64,000 nt of DNA from Eremophila alpestris peregrina (GCA_009792885.1 WMCF01000111.1:34612-98611), one strand, 5' to 3'; positions 22,207-35,432 are shown, counted from the stretch's first letter. Program-made: numbers and translations. Notes: generated from the letters alone by a model not told the origin.

Positions 22207-25200
22207 ATGGCCACGCTAGAGACGCTGCCCATCCTCAGTGACCCGGCCTACCCCAGCCCGCAGAGCTTCCACGGCCTCGTCCCCCGCTACTCCCAGACCA
22301 TCCCCAAGGGCGCCATGGGGAGCGTGGGCAGCGGCGTGGCCAACGACCAGGAGTTTGCCATGAAGAGCGTGGGCACGCGGACCCAGGGCGGTGGCGGCCG
22401 GCAGGTGGAGGGGCCCCGCAATGGCTACTCCGGGCGGGACGTCCCCAGCCGCTACTCGGGCGAGGAGAAGACCTACAAGACGGAGAAGGTGTCCAACTCC
22501 CTCTACATCAACGGCGAGCTGCGCAAGAGCGAGAAGGTGAAGGTGGACATCTGCGGCAACGTCACCGCCAACAACGAGAAGAACCTGCCGCCGCCTCCCC
22601 AGTACCGAGAGCCCGGCAACCCACCAAAGATTCTGCCCATCTCCGGCAAGCTGGAGCAGGTGAGAGCCTCCTGCAGTGGCTGGGGGGGCCCTGGCACTCC
22701 TCTGGGAGCACAGACTTGGGCAACGGTGCAGTCTTGATGGCCTTGTTTTTATTTTGTATGTTTTTATGTAGAGATGATGTAATTATGGCTTTCATGGGGG
22801 GTTGTTAGTTCTTGAGGAACCTAAGAGCACAACCACAAGTGTTCCACATTGTATTTAAGTCACTGGCTACTCCAACTTCCCTGAGATGCTGTGCCTGCCT
22901 CCCTGAAGGATAAGGAGGGAGCTGGAGTTGGCTCCTCTTGCAGTGGGTCCAGCATCTGAATCCCACTCTTGTTTTGTGTGTTTTGTGCCTTTTATAGGCA
23001 GTTTCCAGCCACCCACTGCCACCTAAAGCTGTTGCTTGAATGAGCATCTGCTCACAATCCCAGTGCCCCTTGTGAGGGACAAGGCTTGGGAACTACCCCT
23101 GTAAATGTTATCACCCTGCCCAACCCTCATGGCTGATATTGGCTTCAGGGAGCAAAATCTCCCGGGCCTGGAGGAACAGAGCCCCAGAGCCAGCAGTGTT
23201 TTATGTAGCCTGCTGCTCTGCTCCAGTGACTTCCATAATTTGTGTCCAGTATTATTTCTGCAGCATTTGGTGGCCTTTTCCTCCTGGACTGTTAATCCAA
23301 CAGCCCCTGCAGTCCATCTCAGTCTCCAACCTCCAATCTGTTCAGTGGGGCTTATTCTCTTCCTCTTAAAAGGCATTTTCAAATTAATTTGTTTCCTCCA
23401 GTTTAACTTTTACCTAAAATCCAACCTGCAGTAAGAGAGACTCAATCCCATTTTGAGGAAAATTTTGTTTCTAACGGTGCATTGATGGGGTGAGGAACGT
23501 GCAAGGCTTTAAAACCCTTCCTAAATCCCTTACAGCTGTGGTTCCTTGTCCTCCAGCATTGCTTATGCCACAGAAAACACAAATTTCAAATGAAGAGCAG
23601 CTCCAGCATGTTCCTTGCCTGGTGTCACTGCTGTCACAGCTTCTACCTACTCCTGTCTGAGGACAAGCAGGACATGAGGTCACTGCAGGCAGGAGGGAGA
23701 TGTGATGCTTCTGAGGCACAAGGGCTGCTAATCCAGGAGTTCCATTCAGCTTTCAGCAAAAGGGCAATGCAACCTCAAGGCTAGAAATATAATCAGCAAA
23801 AATTAAGAGTTATTTTGGTCAGGTCTGGTAAGCAAGGGACAGCCCTCCTTAGTGAAAAGCACTAAGAGAACCCAAGGAGTATTCTAGGGAAAAATCACGT
23901 GGGTTTGGGGTGAGTCAAGATGGTTTCCTTTCAGCTGGAGGAAGGGAAGGCAAAGTGTTGCCCTCTGAGTGATCACAGGTCCCTCATGTGCAACCCCAAA
24001 TGGTGGAGGGTTTAATAAAGTGGGATAAGGAGCCAGCCCAAGCTGCACCAACCCCACCCCGTGCCGATGTGTTTCTTTGTTTTGTTGTCACCGAGCCTCC
24101 TGCCGTGTTTGATGCCTGGTCCTTTTTCCTTTTTGCAGAGCAATGAGCCCTTAGTTAGACCCTCAGCCTTTAAACCAGTAGTTCCTAAAAACTTCCATTC
24201 CATGCAGAACCTCTGCCCGCCGCAGAGCAACGGGATGGCAGAGAACAGGAAGAGCTTGAACCATGCCAACAGCAATAGCCCGTCCGCGCCCAAGGGCGGG
24301 CTCGACAAGGGCAGCCTTAACAGGACTACAAACCAAGGCGGGGGGCTCTCGGATTCGGGCCGCAACTCGCTGACGAGCCTGCCCACCTACGGCACGGGCT
24401 ACAGCCAGCACGTGGGCCCCATGAGCGCCTCCACCAGCCACATCAACCGCATCGGGACCACCTACGTGGAGAAGAACATCGTGGGATACAACGGGATATC
24501 TACCTCAGACAGCGGGCGGTCCTCCAGCAAGAGCACCTCGTCCTTCAGCAGGCTGAACCATCTCAACGAAACGATGCCTTTCCACTCGCCCTCCACCGAC
24601 GACATCATCCAGGACCTGGAGGACAGGCTGTGGGAGAAGGAGCAGGAGGTGCTCCAGATGCGGAGGAACCTGGACAAGAGCGAGGCGGCCATCTTCCAGG
24701 TGTTCGAGGAGAAGCAGAAGATCTGGGAGAGGGAGATGGAGGACCTGAGGCAGAACTACGCCAACAAGCTGCAGCAGGTCTCCAAAAAGGCGCAGCGGGC
24801 TCAGCAGGCTCTGCAGCTCCAAATCTTCAAGCTCCAGCAGGAGAAAAAAAAACTCCAGGATGACATGGGACAACTCCTCCAGCAACGAGAGGAGCTGGAG
24901 AAGAAATTTGTGGCTTTCAAGAAGGAGCAGGCTGAGTTTCTCCCGAAGATCGAAGAGACCAAGTGGGAGGTAAGAGCGTTGTTGTAACAGGCCGTGAATG
25001 ATGTTTCCATTGTGGGATCTGGCGACCCAAAGTACCTCCCACAGGCCCTAAGTGAAGCCCACAGGTAACAGCCATGTGTTGGTGACCTCCAGGTAACAGG
25101 TGACACTTGTCACCTCATTTGTCTGTTGATTTACCTGAGTCCCAGGCCTGTTGATTTCAATTAAGCTAAAAATTAAGCTAAAATAAGCACAACTTTTTGT

Positions 25201-26826
25201 GCACGCCCTCCTGTGCTGGTTAATAATTTGACCTCACTCCAAGTCGTGACATTCAAATCCAGTTTCAGGGAACACAGGTCCTTCCACACAGGTACTTGTG
25301 CCTGCCAAAAATGGGCTTAAGTCTATTTTAATTAAATTCTTTTACCATTTGCATTTGGGCAAACCTTGAAACCGCTTTTCAGGTATTTGATTTTTTTTTA
25401 ATGAAGATATAAAATCAACTGAGCTAAGAATGGCATTGATAGCCACATCTACCTCATGCTTTCCATTGCAACATGTTTTCAGCTGTTAATAAGTTTGCCT
25501 CTCTTAAAAGGCTGAAAGACAAATTCTTCTTTCTAGTTCTCCTGTTGAGTCCTACATAACTTTTTCCTCCTGTTCCTATTTTTGGAACACTTTATCAAGG
25601 TCTGTTTGTATAGCCAGTGCTAACATACCTTTTTTTCAGCTTGATCGTGTGAAGAATTTTAATCCTTCCATGCACAGGCTAGAAACTTTAAATTTATTAA
25701 GAGTGCAGAGGCAAAACACAGCTCTAGAATCAAGAAGACCTTATTCTGCTAATCCTGACGGAAATTCAATGAAGCTGGGATTAATCAGCCTCTGAAATGT
25801 GGCATTTACAGATGTTCAGCAGAAGGTTTGGGATTGTGGGTGGGAGAGAAAGATGAAGGCAGGAGCGAAGCATCGCTGGTGGGGACTGCAGCACTGGGCT
25901 TGGCTGTTTGGGCAATTCCAGCTGGAAACAGCATCAAGTGCCTGAGAGCCAGGAAAAAAACACAGAGGTGTTTTTTAGGGACAACCTCTAGGTCTGTGGC
26001 ATGGTCTGGGTCCTGGTGAGGGCACGGTCCTTGAGCAGGGTTGTTTCATGGGCAGTGCAGGGGACAATCAGCTCCTCGCTGCCATCCACCAGCCTCACGA
26101 GTGCTCTCCCCACAGGTGTGCCAGAAGGCAGGTGAGATCTCCCTGCTCAAGCAGCAGCTGAAGGACTCCCAAGCCGACGTCTCCCAGAAGCTCAATGAGA
26201 TCGTGGGACTGCGGTCGCAGCTCAAGGAAGGTAAGAACTTCCTACGGGAGAAAGAGGAGCAGATCCTCACCCTGAAGGACTCCTACAGCTCCAAGAGCGT
26301 CAACCTGGAGATCTGCGAGGGCGAGCTGCAGAGGAAGATGAGCGAGGTCCAGGTGCTGAGGGAAAAACTGAACCACTGTGAGCTGGAGGTCTCCGGCCTG
26401 AAGCGGACACTTGCCAGCATGGGACCCACGGGGTCTTTTGGCGGGGACCTCGGGGACAAGCTGCGGGACCCGCTGGCCTGCGAGAGCGACGAGGCCAAGA
26501 TGCAGCGGCAGAGCGAGGACAGCGTGAACACCCTGAGGAGGGAGGTGGAGCGGCTGCAGACGGAGCTGAAGCTGGAGCGGCAGCAGCGGGAGCAGCAGGT
26601 GATGGACTTCGAGGAGGAGCGGCGCACGTGGCAGGAGGAGAAGGAGAAAGTCATCAAGTACCAGAAGCAGCTGCAGCTGAACTACGTGGAGATGTACCAG
26701 AAGAACCAGCTCCTGGAGCACAAGGTCAACGAGATGAACACCAAGGCCACCAGCCCCCCGCACACCGAGGAGAAGAAGACGTGGACTCCCTCCAGACTCG
26801 AGCGAATAGAGTCCACCGAGATCTGA
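22207..26826 (+). CDS. LZTS3: LZTS3 (ProSAPiP1) synaptic scaffold, three coding exons
   Basis: Coding exons are 22207-22659, 24139-24969 and 26116-26826 (stop TGA), all joined in phase 0. Donors are GTGAGA and GTAAGA; acceptors are TTTTTGCAG and CCCCACAG. The product is 664 aa, near the usual size for LZTS3. The N-terminus (MATLETLP, then MGSVGSGVA and FAMKSVGTRT), the block PSAFKPVVPKNFHSMQNLCP, SDSGRNSLTSLPTY, and the C-terminal PSRLERIESTEI identify LZTS3 rather than LZTS1 or LZTS2. Residues from about 305 to 640 form a long Fez1-type coiled coil with a Gly-rich break near 527-550. The final -TEI is a class I PDZ ligand. The family is known to bind SHANK and SPAR proteins at postsynaptic densities. 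A 5' UTR acceptor (TCCCCAG, 22167) precedes the ATG. In mammals FASTKD5 is likewise the downstream neighbour. Confidence 0.95.
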
Positions 26827-28287
26827 GGAAGTACCGAGGCGGCACCACGGGATTTTTTATGGCTGTGCATGTACTACCTACTCAAGCCAGTGATCTTCCG
26901 AAGGATAATGCGCTCCCGTCGGAGCGGTGTGAGCGTGCTCCCACCAGGCTCCATCACCCTTACTCTCCACTTCTGTGCTCTGTAGGTACAACGACTGTGG
27001 ATGTGCGTTGGTTTTCTATCGATAATGCGACATCTCGTCTGGGTTTTTTTCCTAGTACAGCTGGTGAGGGTCAATTGGCTCTCTTTTGGAATCTGCCCTG
27101 ACTGTTGCTTCACTGGAGGCTGCCACCCCCTCTCCTACAACTCACCCTTCTTCGGTTGGTTGTTTTGGAGAGTTGTATTCGGTTCCTTTGGTTTTCCAAG
27201 CATTTACGTGCAGCAAAACAGTTCGAAGTGGCAGGTTTGTTGTTTTTTTGGGTTGTTTATTTTTTCCAGGATGTTTTTAGCCACATTGGCTAATGGAGCA
27301 AAGCTCTCGGGATCATGAGCAAACTCAAGTGTTCTGCACCGAGTATCCTGTCTAGACGGTGGTCTTAGTGAAGTCAGTGTGAGCTTGGCCACTGATTTCA
27401 GTGAAACCAGACATATCTCTACCAGACAACTCCCTCTTGCCCTGGTTGCAAGAGGTTAGGACATCCTTGAGGAGCAGGATGAGCCTGTCCTGGTAACAGA
27501 AGCCAACAAGGAATGATGTCCCAGCAGGAGCCTCTCTGGAGGCTCAGCAGAGCTTAACATATGCTGCGTTTTCACTTCCTTGTGGTTTCCTCCTGCAGTT
27601 CCACTCCTCTCCCAGGTTGCGACCAACCCCGGGAGCAGAAATACCCTCTCACCTCTGCCTTGGTCCCCCTTACTCTTACTCTATACCCAAGCTGGCTACA
27701 GCAAGAAAAAAGCTTGGAAATCCGAGCTAGTTTCCCTTCCCAACAGCCCTCTTACTTCCCAAAGTCAATGGAATCGAGGTTTGGGAAAGCCTCCAAACCC
27801 ATGGGATGTTTATGCAAACTGAAGCTTTAGCAATCTGCCCCAAAAGTGGGCAGTTGTGCCACCCTGTCCCCAAACGAGTGACACCTTGGTGCACTCTCTT
27901 GGTCCAGGGTCTGCTTAAAAACAGCACTCGAGCCTCACTCAGGTGTTGCAGGGGGGAGGGCACAGCAGCATCACAGCTGGATTGCAACGCTCAGCCTTCA
28001 GTACTGCCATTCCAAACAGCACCCACAGCCATCCCACGGGGCATCCCACACCCCAGGGATGGAGATAATAACAGGCCTAGCTCAAGAAAATACTCAGCTA
28101 CTAACTCTGAGCATGAAAGAAGAGGGGGAAATGCTCAAGATCACGCAAGTGCTTATGCCCTGGCAGAATAGTAAACCAAATCCTGTGTGCACAGTCACCG
28201 AGGCAGCAAAACCTGGCATTCTGCTTGAAAACGTGGGCAAATGAGCCCTGTTCTTCCTATCATGGACAATTTTTTACCATGAGTCAC

Positions 28288-28293
28288 AATAAA
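28288..28293 (+). terminator. Proximal LZTS3 poly(A) signal
   Basis: AATAAA about 1.46 kb after the LZTS3 stop codon, in the context GTCACAATAAAGAG. Confidence 0.5.
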
Positions 28294-31200
28294 GAGAAGA
28301 AAAACGCTGTGGAGTTTGCACTGGCCAAAGGATCGATAGGAGTGGGGATTTTGGCTCATTGCCCCAGGGAGCAGCTAGAAGAGAAAAGTTAGAATTAGCA
28401 CTGGAATGTATTGAAATGTCTGTGAGGTGACTCCAGGGCAAGTTTGGCCAGATTACATTTCATGTGCTTACCAAGGAAGAACTTCGAGGCATTGGGGGGG
28501 CTGAAGACCTTCCAAAAAAAAAAGCCCTGAAGCTGCACATTTTCCATGTTCTGTCTCTCCAAAGCTCTCCTGTTCATGACCAGGTCTGACCTTCAGTTTG
28601 AGAACAAATAATTGCTGTGATGAGCTCCAGACTGAGCAGAGTGGAGACTGCAGTTAGTCCCTCCAGCCCAAGTCATCGGCCAGTGCTGCTGGCCTGGAGC
28701 TGGTGGTGGCTGCCAGAGATCCCTGGAGCCATTGAAAATGGAAAAGTGCAACAAGAGCAGGGCATTTCAAGATCCCAGTTGACAGTTCCTGTCTTTTCCC
28801 ACCACTTCTGCCTGTGTCTTTGGAACTGGAGGAAGACAACTCATGGAAAACACTGGGGCAGCTCAGGCTAAGCCCCTTTCCCTGGACCAGCCATAAAAGG
28901 GGGATTAGGTCAGCTCTGCCTCCTGGTGGGTGTGGGGAAGAGTCCTACTGCAAATCCTGAAGATGCTCCAGCACTCTTGGACGCCAGCCCGTGCACCCCA
29001 GCAAGGAAAGAGTGCAGCTGCCTGCCAGAGCCACCCAGCTGTGGACTCTGCCATGCCCAGGGAGACATCCACATCTACCTGGCCAGGCAAATCCTAGAGC
29101 TTCCTTCATGTCATACTCCAGGTGTTCCAGAGTCAAACATCCCACAGGGTCAGGGTTGGAGATCTGGTGTCTTGCACCATCTCAGCTTTCTTTTCACATC
29201 AGACGAGCCCACGCTGTCCTCCCTGCCAAAACAGGTGTATGGTGTCTGTTCTTGTGAAGATTGCTCACCTCAGAGGAAAGGCCCACTCCCTCCACCTTCT
29301 TCACTGCATCACATCCATCCAGAGTTTCAATCCAGATCTGAGAGACCTTGACTGTGGACATTCCCTGGATGACAGAGCCTTGCAGACACCCATTAAGGCA
29401 CTCTGCTGCTGCTGCTGGTTTTCCCTCTGTCAGGATTCTCCAGGAACTCCAAAGTATCCAGCAGCTGTCCTGCAGAAACCACCCCACCTGTGTTATGGAA
29501 AATACAGATGGTTTTGGGAGCCAAACTGCCACAAAGCATTCCTGTGCTTCAGGATTCCTCCCCACAGCTGGATGTGCTGCTCCCCATCAAGTCCTCTCCC
29601 CTGCGCCAGCCCTTTGCTCAGCAGAGCTAAAGGATGGTGGGACACCTGGATTCCTCTTGTTTGTGCCCAGGTGAGAGCTCGTCTGGCTCCTTCCCAATCT
29701 TTATACTTCCACAAGTTGATAAAATCTCCCATCAAAAGCTTCATTGAGGCTCTGGGACCTTAGCCCTGGATTAGGACAGCCAAGGGGTGCCAGGCTGGTG
29801 TTTGGGTGGCATATCCTGGGAATGGCCAAGGAGGCTGGCAGCGTGTCTCTTGGAGGCTCAGGCAGGGCTGATGAATTGTTCCTGTCCCATGGAACTCCAC
29901 CCAGAGATTGGGTTTGACCATCCCCCAGATGTCTCCTCCACCTTGGAGCTAGTGGAAGTCCATGTCACATCCTGGCTCATGTGTCATTCTCCAAGCCCTG
30001 CCCCCCAAATCCTCTCTAACTTGCCACTGGCCACCACCACAAGCTGTGGCCATGAGGGTCTCAGCTCAGTTGCCCACACATGGGGTCCACAAGCATTAGA
30101 GATGCTCTGGGATACCCAACACATGCAGCTGGACATGATCCAAGATTTTTGGGAGAGCCAGGCCAGCGGTGGCAGTCCTGGAGCAGCTCTGGTGTCACAT
30201 GGACCCCCATGTACAGAGCCTAGCCATGCTCCAGGCACACCCACACGGCAGAGGACACTGCTCAGCTCCAGTGGCTTCCATCCATGAGGATGTGGGCTAA
30301 GTAGGCTATCCTGGTGCCAGGGAAGGTCTTACTCTGCCATGAGCGGGGCTGCTTTGCTCCACCACCATTCCAAGGCTGGCTGCTTCTGCTATCCCAGCAA
30401 CCCAGCTGGGCTGATTCTAACACTCTCATCCCACCCCTAGGCGTGAACACCACAACCAGGGCACGTTGTTGTGCCTCACAAGAGCCCCACTTAGCTCCTG
30501 CCACTGTCTGCTGGCAGCTGGTGGCCCCAGTCCTGCTGTCACTGGTGGTGGTCACTCACCTCCGGGTTTCCATGCTCCAGAGAGGAATGGAATTGCTGCT
30601 CTTATGCTGTTGTACAGAGAGAAGTGTACTTGGATGTAAATAAGAGCCCAGCTCTGTATGTTGATGATTAAATGGAGACAAGAAGGCTCTGTGGCTTCTC
30701 TGTTGGCGAGCGGGGCCGAGCGCTGAGCGCTGCACGGGGGTGCTTCAGCACCCCAACCTGTGCCTGGCTGCAGTGGGAATCTGGGCTTCAGCACTTTCCA
30801 GGAGAGCAATCCACTCGGGATTAGCCCAGCCTGGTATCACTCTGTCCTGCTCTGATGCTTGCTGTCACCCTGAGCCAGGTTTGCTATTGCCCCCTGGGTA
30901 AGGGTGAAGTCCCCTCTTGCCTGTCTGGTGTCACACCCAGACTCCACGCAGACAGTGGCTCCCAGAAGTGTCCCCCCTGAGCTCTGCCCATGGAAAGGAC
31001 CATCCTGCTCCCCTCCTGCCCCTTGCAGTGGCACTTTATAGCTCGCTCAAGGGAGCGAGCTCAAGAGCAACACGACCAAAGATCTCAGGAGAGCGTTGGG
31101 CTGCATGCTTGGAGCTGTGTCCCGGCTTTCCTGCAGAGAGATGAGGCTGGTGTGGGCTGGAAAAGGGGAATGAGAGCTGGCAGGGGACATGATTTCCCTG

Positions 31201-34200
31201 TGTCCCACCTGGGAATGATTGCAGGTCCATAAGGGCCTTTCCTGTGTGAGACAGGACAGGACAGAAAGGAGTTCCTGGGTGAGGTGATGGTCCCCAGTTG
31301 GTGACACCAGTATCCTCCACAGCCCTACCAATTAGCTCCACACATTTCTTGTGGAGAATATGGACCAGGGGCTGTCCCTAGGAATTGAGATGGATGCCCC
31401 TCCTTTTCTTCTTGAGAAGAGAGGATGCACACGAGGCCATGCATCCTCTTGTCTTCAGGCAACTTCATGCCTCTCATCTTGAGAGCAATAGGTCTCCTCT
31501 AGGATTAGCAGCAGACACCACTACAGGGTCCAGTCAATTGTTCTGGCTCAGTGGGAATCGTCCAGGAAAATGAGCATCCTGAGAGCTGGTGGTCCTGCTG
31601 GATGCCCCCTTGGTGTCCTCACCCCAGGGCATCCTCAGCACCTTCCTTACCAAGGAACCAAATTCCAAGGTGAAGGCAGCGTGTTCTTTGCTTCTCCTGC
31701 TTGGGGTGCTGAAGGCATCTCCATGAAGGCTCCTGGGCCTGGCAGGAGGCCAGTGGGAGATGTGTGCTCCTGCAGGTGGGTGTTCAGGTGGGGCTGGGCC
31801 TTGGGCAGATGCCTCTCACTGTGCCTCTGCTCCCCAGCCATTCTCAGCCTTCTCCACTCCATCCCTGTGATGGGAGAGAGCCCAGCTCACTGTTAATTTG
31901 ACCCAAATCTTCTGTTTAAGCCTTGAAACCCATTTATTTAAGTTACTGCTCACCAAGAGCCCTTGCTAAAGATCTTGTTCATGTGTTTCCTGTGCCCTGC
32001 TGCTCCTCTGCTCCAGCTCTCCAGGCTCTCCTGCCTCCTTTTAGATCAGCCCCATCCCACCAGAGCAGTCAGTGCCTCTCCCAGGTACATCTGGACAAGC
32101 TGGAGCTACAGCCCCCACTGAGAATGGGTCATCCCAACCCTGCTCTCAGGAACTTTCCAGAACACTGATCTCCTCTCTGACATTCCCATGGCAGCTCCAT
32201 CAGCCCTGCTTTGCCTCCAAGGACAACCTGGCTTCCTGCTGAAGGACATTCCCATGGCCTGCAATCCTGTGGGATCATTGCACGGGGATTCACACCATCC
32301 CCACCCAGCTCTGCAGCTCCCTGGTTCTTTCAACCTCTGGAAAAAACAGGAATCTGAGGGGTCTGCGAGGTCCTTAGGGGCACACAGGACCCTGCAGTGC
32401 ATCAGGGGGTTGGGATCACATCCAGCTGTTTGCAGATGTTGGCTTCCCAACAGGATGTTCCATGCTGGCAGTGCAACTGCCATCAGCACCAAGCTCCCAT
32501 GTTTTCAGGACACTCCATCTCCCTGATTCTCCCAACGACAGGGATTGTGTCAGGTCTGGAGCCTGGGATCAGGCTGTGTCTCCACAGCTCCTTCACAAAT
32601 CCGTTTTCTTCAGCAGGAAGTCTCTGCTTTCTGTCCTAAAGCAATAGGTCTTTCCAGGGAGATTTAAAAGGGACTCTTCCCAACTCTGACACCTGCAGGC
32701 GAGCCAACACTCCCATGAATACCTTCATAGCTCCAGCCCTGGCCTCAACTCCTTTGGAAAGGGATGCAAGGCCCAGGCTGGCTCTAAACAACCACAGTGG
32801 TCTGAGCTTGGTGGCCCCGTTTATCCAGAGAGCCCAAAGCATCCCACATCCAGCCTGGACACCCAGGAGGCGTGACCCATCCCCTCCTGGTGCCCATCCC
32901 ACGGCTGCCACTGGGTCCCTGCAGCGAGTCTTCTCCACGTGGGAGCCACTGGGGTGTCTGAGCTCACGGAGTCACCTTCAGTGACAACCAGTGGGACAAA
33001 CTGTGGCTCTGCCACTGCTGAGAGCCAGGCTCAGAGGAGAAGGCCCCCTCCACCCCTTTCCTGTGGCCTAAAGGAGCAGAACGCGTGCGGGCAGAGCTCC
33101 GGCAGCGGCGCAGGAGCGTCCCAGCACCAGCCAATGCTGCACACCCGGCTGATGTGTCTATGCAGTCCCTTCCCAGGCTCTGTGCCCCCGCAGAGCCCAG
33201 CCCGGGGCCGGGGCTCCTCCAAGGTGTCTTCGTTTGCACTCTCCGGGACCTGGTAATCGCTGTGAGCCCAGAGGAGCCAGCGCTGGCCTTGGCCTCGCTC
33301 TGGGCAGGGTTCTCCTCGCCCCCAAACCGATGCACGGCGCCGAGTCGTCCCTTCTCCAGCAGATCCATGGCTGTCCCCCGTCAAATCCAGCTCCCCACGG
33401 GGAGGAGGGAGGGCGGGGCGAGGCTGCTGTCCGACTTCACCAGCAATAACAGGAGCTCTGCTGGCACCGCGCCGTGCCCCTCGGCAGGACCTCCTGCGTG
33501 AGACCCCTCGTCCCATCCCGCACCTCCCCGAGTGTAAATTCAGCCCCAGCCTCGAGCTTTCTTCCCTCTCGTTTCCCGACGCCTCGGTGTCTCTCTCTTC
33601 CTCTCTCTCTCTCTCTCTCTCTTCTGACTGTGAATTCAAACCAGAAGTGTTCTGAACTCGACTCTGTCACTGTTTCTGTTTCTGCGTCGACTGTTGCTGG
33701 TTCTCCGAACTGCGTTTCAACGAGACTTTGCAAAAAAAAAAAAAAAAAAAAAAACCAAAAACAAACAAAAAAATTTAAAAAATAAATATTTAAAAAAAAT
33801 CTAAAAATTTATATATATATATACTTTAAAAATTACAAAAATATTTAAAAAAGAACTCCATAAAGTCGGGTGTCTCTCCTGTCCACTTGGTCACTTCCAA
33901 ACACTGTTGTCTTGACTTTGCCTCTGGTTAAGTGTGTTAAAAGAAAAGAGGTAGAACATAAAAAAAAAAAAAAAAAAAAAAAAGGAAAAAAGAGGTAACA
34001 TGCAGCATTCTGGGATTTTTGTACAGCCAAGGTGTATCTGTTTCAGAGGTTCTTGTTAAAACTCCACCACACCTCCCAGTTCCCTGCTGGTCCGTTGTCT
34101 GTCCCCATTGGGTTATCCAGATGTGAAGAGCTACTGCCTTTGCCATTTTCTACGGTGAATATATAAATATATCTGTACAGAGGTATGTATATATATAAAT

Positions 34201-34277
34201 AGACATGCAGATCTATATGTATACGTATCTCCAACTCTCCTCTCCTGACCTGACTGTGAAGGATTTTTATTGGGCAA

Positions 34278-34283
34278 AATAAA
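34278..34283 (+). terminator. Distal LZTS3 poly(A) signal
   Basis: AATAAA in the context GGGCAAAATAAAATGG, followed by a T/G-rich stretch (TGGTTTCTTTGGTTGTGTCG), as expected of a strong cleavage site. Confidence 0.45.
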
Positions 34284-34300
34284 ATGGAGAAAGGCCCCGT

Positions 34301-35014
34301 TTTAAAAACAGGACTGCGTGGTTTCTTTGGTTGTGTCGCAGGTGGGAGAAGGGGGGAGGACCATTTTGGGGCTGGGTTTTCTTTTAAAACCCAGCAATTC
34401 CAGCTCTTTTCCCGATGGCAGCTTTATTAGCGAGGTCTCCTGCCCTCTGGTGACAAAGCTGGTGCCTCCCAGGGCACACAGTGAGTCAGGGATTCCGTGA
34501 GTTCCCTCAGGTTTAAAACCACCGTGGCTCCCCTCCAAACCCCTGTGGCCTCCTGAAAATGGGATTTCCTCACTTGCCAAGGGATAAAAGCCTGATCTGA
34601 AGGAAGATGTGGACAGGAAGTAAACCTGGTAGAAATATCAGGAAGGGACACAAGTGCTAAGTAAGGCAATATTTAAACAGTGCTGAAAGCCTGCAGTGGA
34701 TAGGAAGATTTCCGGGAACAGTGGAGCCGTGGTTATTGGAAATACTCCAAGTCTGTGTGGACACAGGCCAAGGGGCTGTGGGTGGCCCCGCTGGAGCAGG
34801 GGCTCAGGCCAGACCTCCACAGGTCCAGAGTCACCTGAGTCCCCCCGTTCTCTTGGGACAGCTGCAGTGACAGGTGCCAGCTCAGCCTCCCACACACCCC
34901 ACTCACGACCCCAGCCCACACCAGCGAGGTGTGGGAGACAGAAAGGACGTCCCTGGGTATGCACGTACCCAGCGGGATTCTGCAGCCAAGGAAGGAGTCC
35001 TGTACCCACAGACC
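34301..35014. other. Intergenic spacer, no gene seen
   Basis: Between the distal LZTS3 poly(A) signal and the next CpG island. Unique sequence without recognised features. Confidence 0.4.
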
Positions 35015-35172
35015 CACAGAGCCACGAATGATTTGGCTTGGGAGGGACCTCAAAAACCATCGAGTCCCACCCCCTGCCATGGGCAGGGACAACTCCCACT
35101 GTCCCAGGCTGCTCCAAGCCGTGCCCTTGGACACTTCCAGGGCTCCAGGGGCAGCCACAGCCTCTCCGGCGG
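35015..35172 (-). mobile_element. CR1 LINE 3' end next to the CpG-island promoter
   Basis: Reverse-complement CR1: 'acgaatgatttggcttggga', 'cccctgccatgggcagggac' and 'ccaggggcagccacagcctc'. It stops about 50 bp before the E-box cluster of the promoter. Confidence 0.85.
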
Positions 35173-35209
35173 CTCCCAGGGCTCGGGCGCTTCAGGGGCC
35201 CCCTCAGGA

Positions 35210-35432
35210 CGGCCGTGGCGGCGCCCACGTGACTCTGAGCTGTCACGTGATCTCGTGTCACGTGGCCATGGGGGACGCGCCGCGCGCCGCTGGCGCCACC
35301 CGCCGGCCACGCGCCCGCGCGCGCCCGGAACCGGAAGTGGCGTCACCGGCGCGCGACCGGAAGCGGCGGGAGGAGGCGAAGGGGGCAGGAGGAGGCGGCG
35401 GCGGCGGCGGCGGCGGCGCCGGAGCGGCCCCG
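35210..35432 (+). promoter_or_regulatory. CpG-island promoter and 5' UTR exon of UBOX5/FASTKD5
   Basis: Dense CpG. Three CACGTG E-boxes lie at 35226, 35244 and 35259, the last two as GTCACGTGA/G. ETS/GABP motifs CCGGAA are at 35325, 35331 (CCGGAAGT) and 35357 (CCGGAAGC). A (GGC)n tract follows at about 35394-35418, then a consensus donor CCG|GTGAGT with the exon ending at 35432. There is no TATA. Downstream 5' UTR acceptors precede both FASTKD5 (39493) and UBOX5 (44187), so one first exon could serve both genes, as is known in human. Confidence 0.7.

Larger units (their letters stand above)
26827..34300 (+). other. Probable LZTS3 3' UTR region with alternative poly(A) signals
   Basis: No coding exons or CR1 copies are recognised here. 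Poly(A) signals on this strand are AATAAA at 28288-28293, ATTAAA at 30667-30672 and AATAAA at 34278-34283. The first gives a 3' UTR of about 1.5 kb. The last lies at the end of an AT-rich block (33730-34230) typical of distal avian 3' UTRs. Simple repeats include (CT)n at 33588-33622 and A-runs at 33731-33753 and 33961-33983. How much of this is transcribed is inference. Confidence 0.4.

Noticed and set aside
22207..26826. Assignment to LZTS1 or LZTS2
   Set aside because: The N-terminus and the PSRLERIESTEI end fit LZTS3, and the FASTKD5-UBOX5-AVP neighbourhood is that of LZTS3.
33031..33785. Overlapping frames near the CT and A tracts
   Set aside because: Low-complexity translations (Arg-Glu repeats, poly-Lys) of simple repeats in the probable LZTS3 3' UTR.
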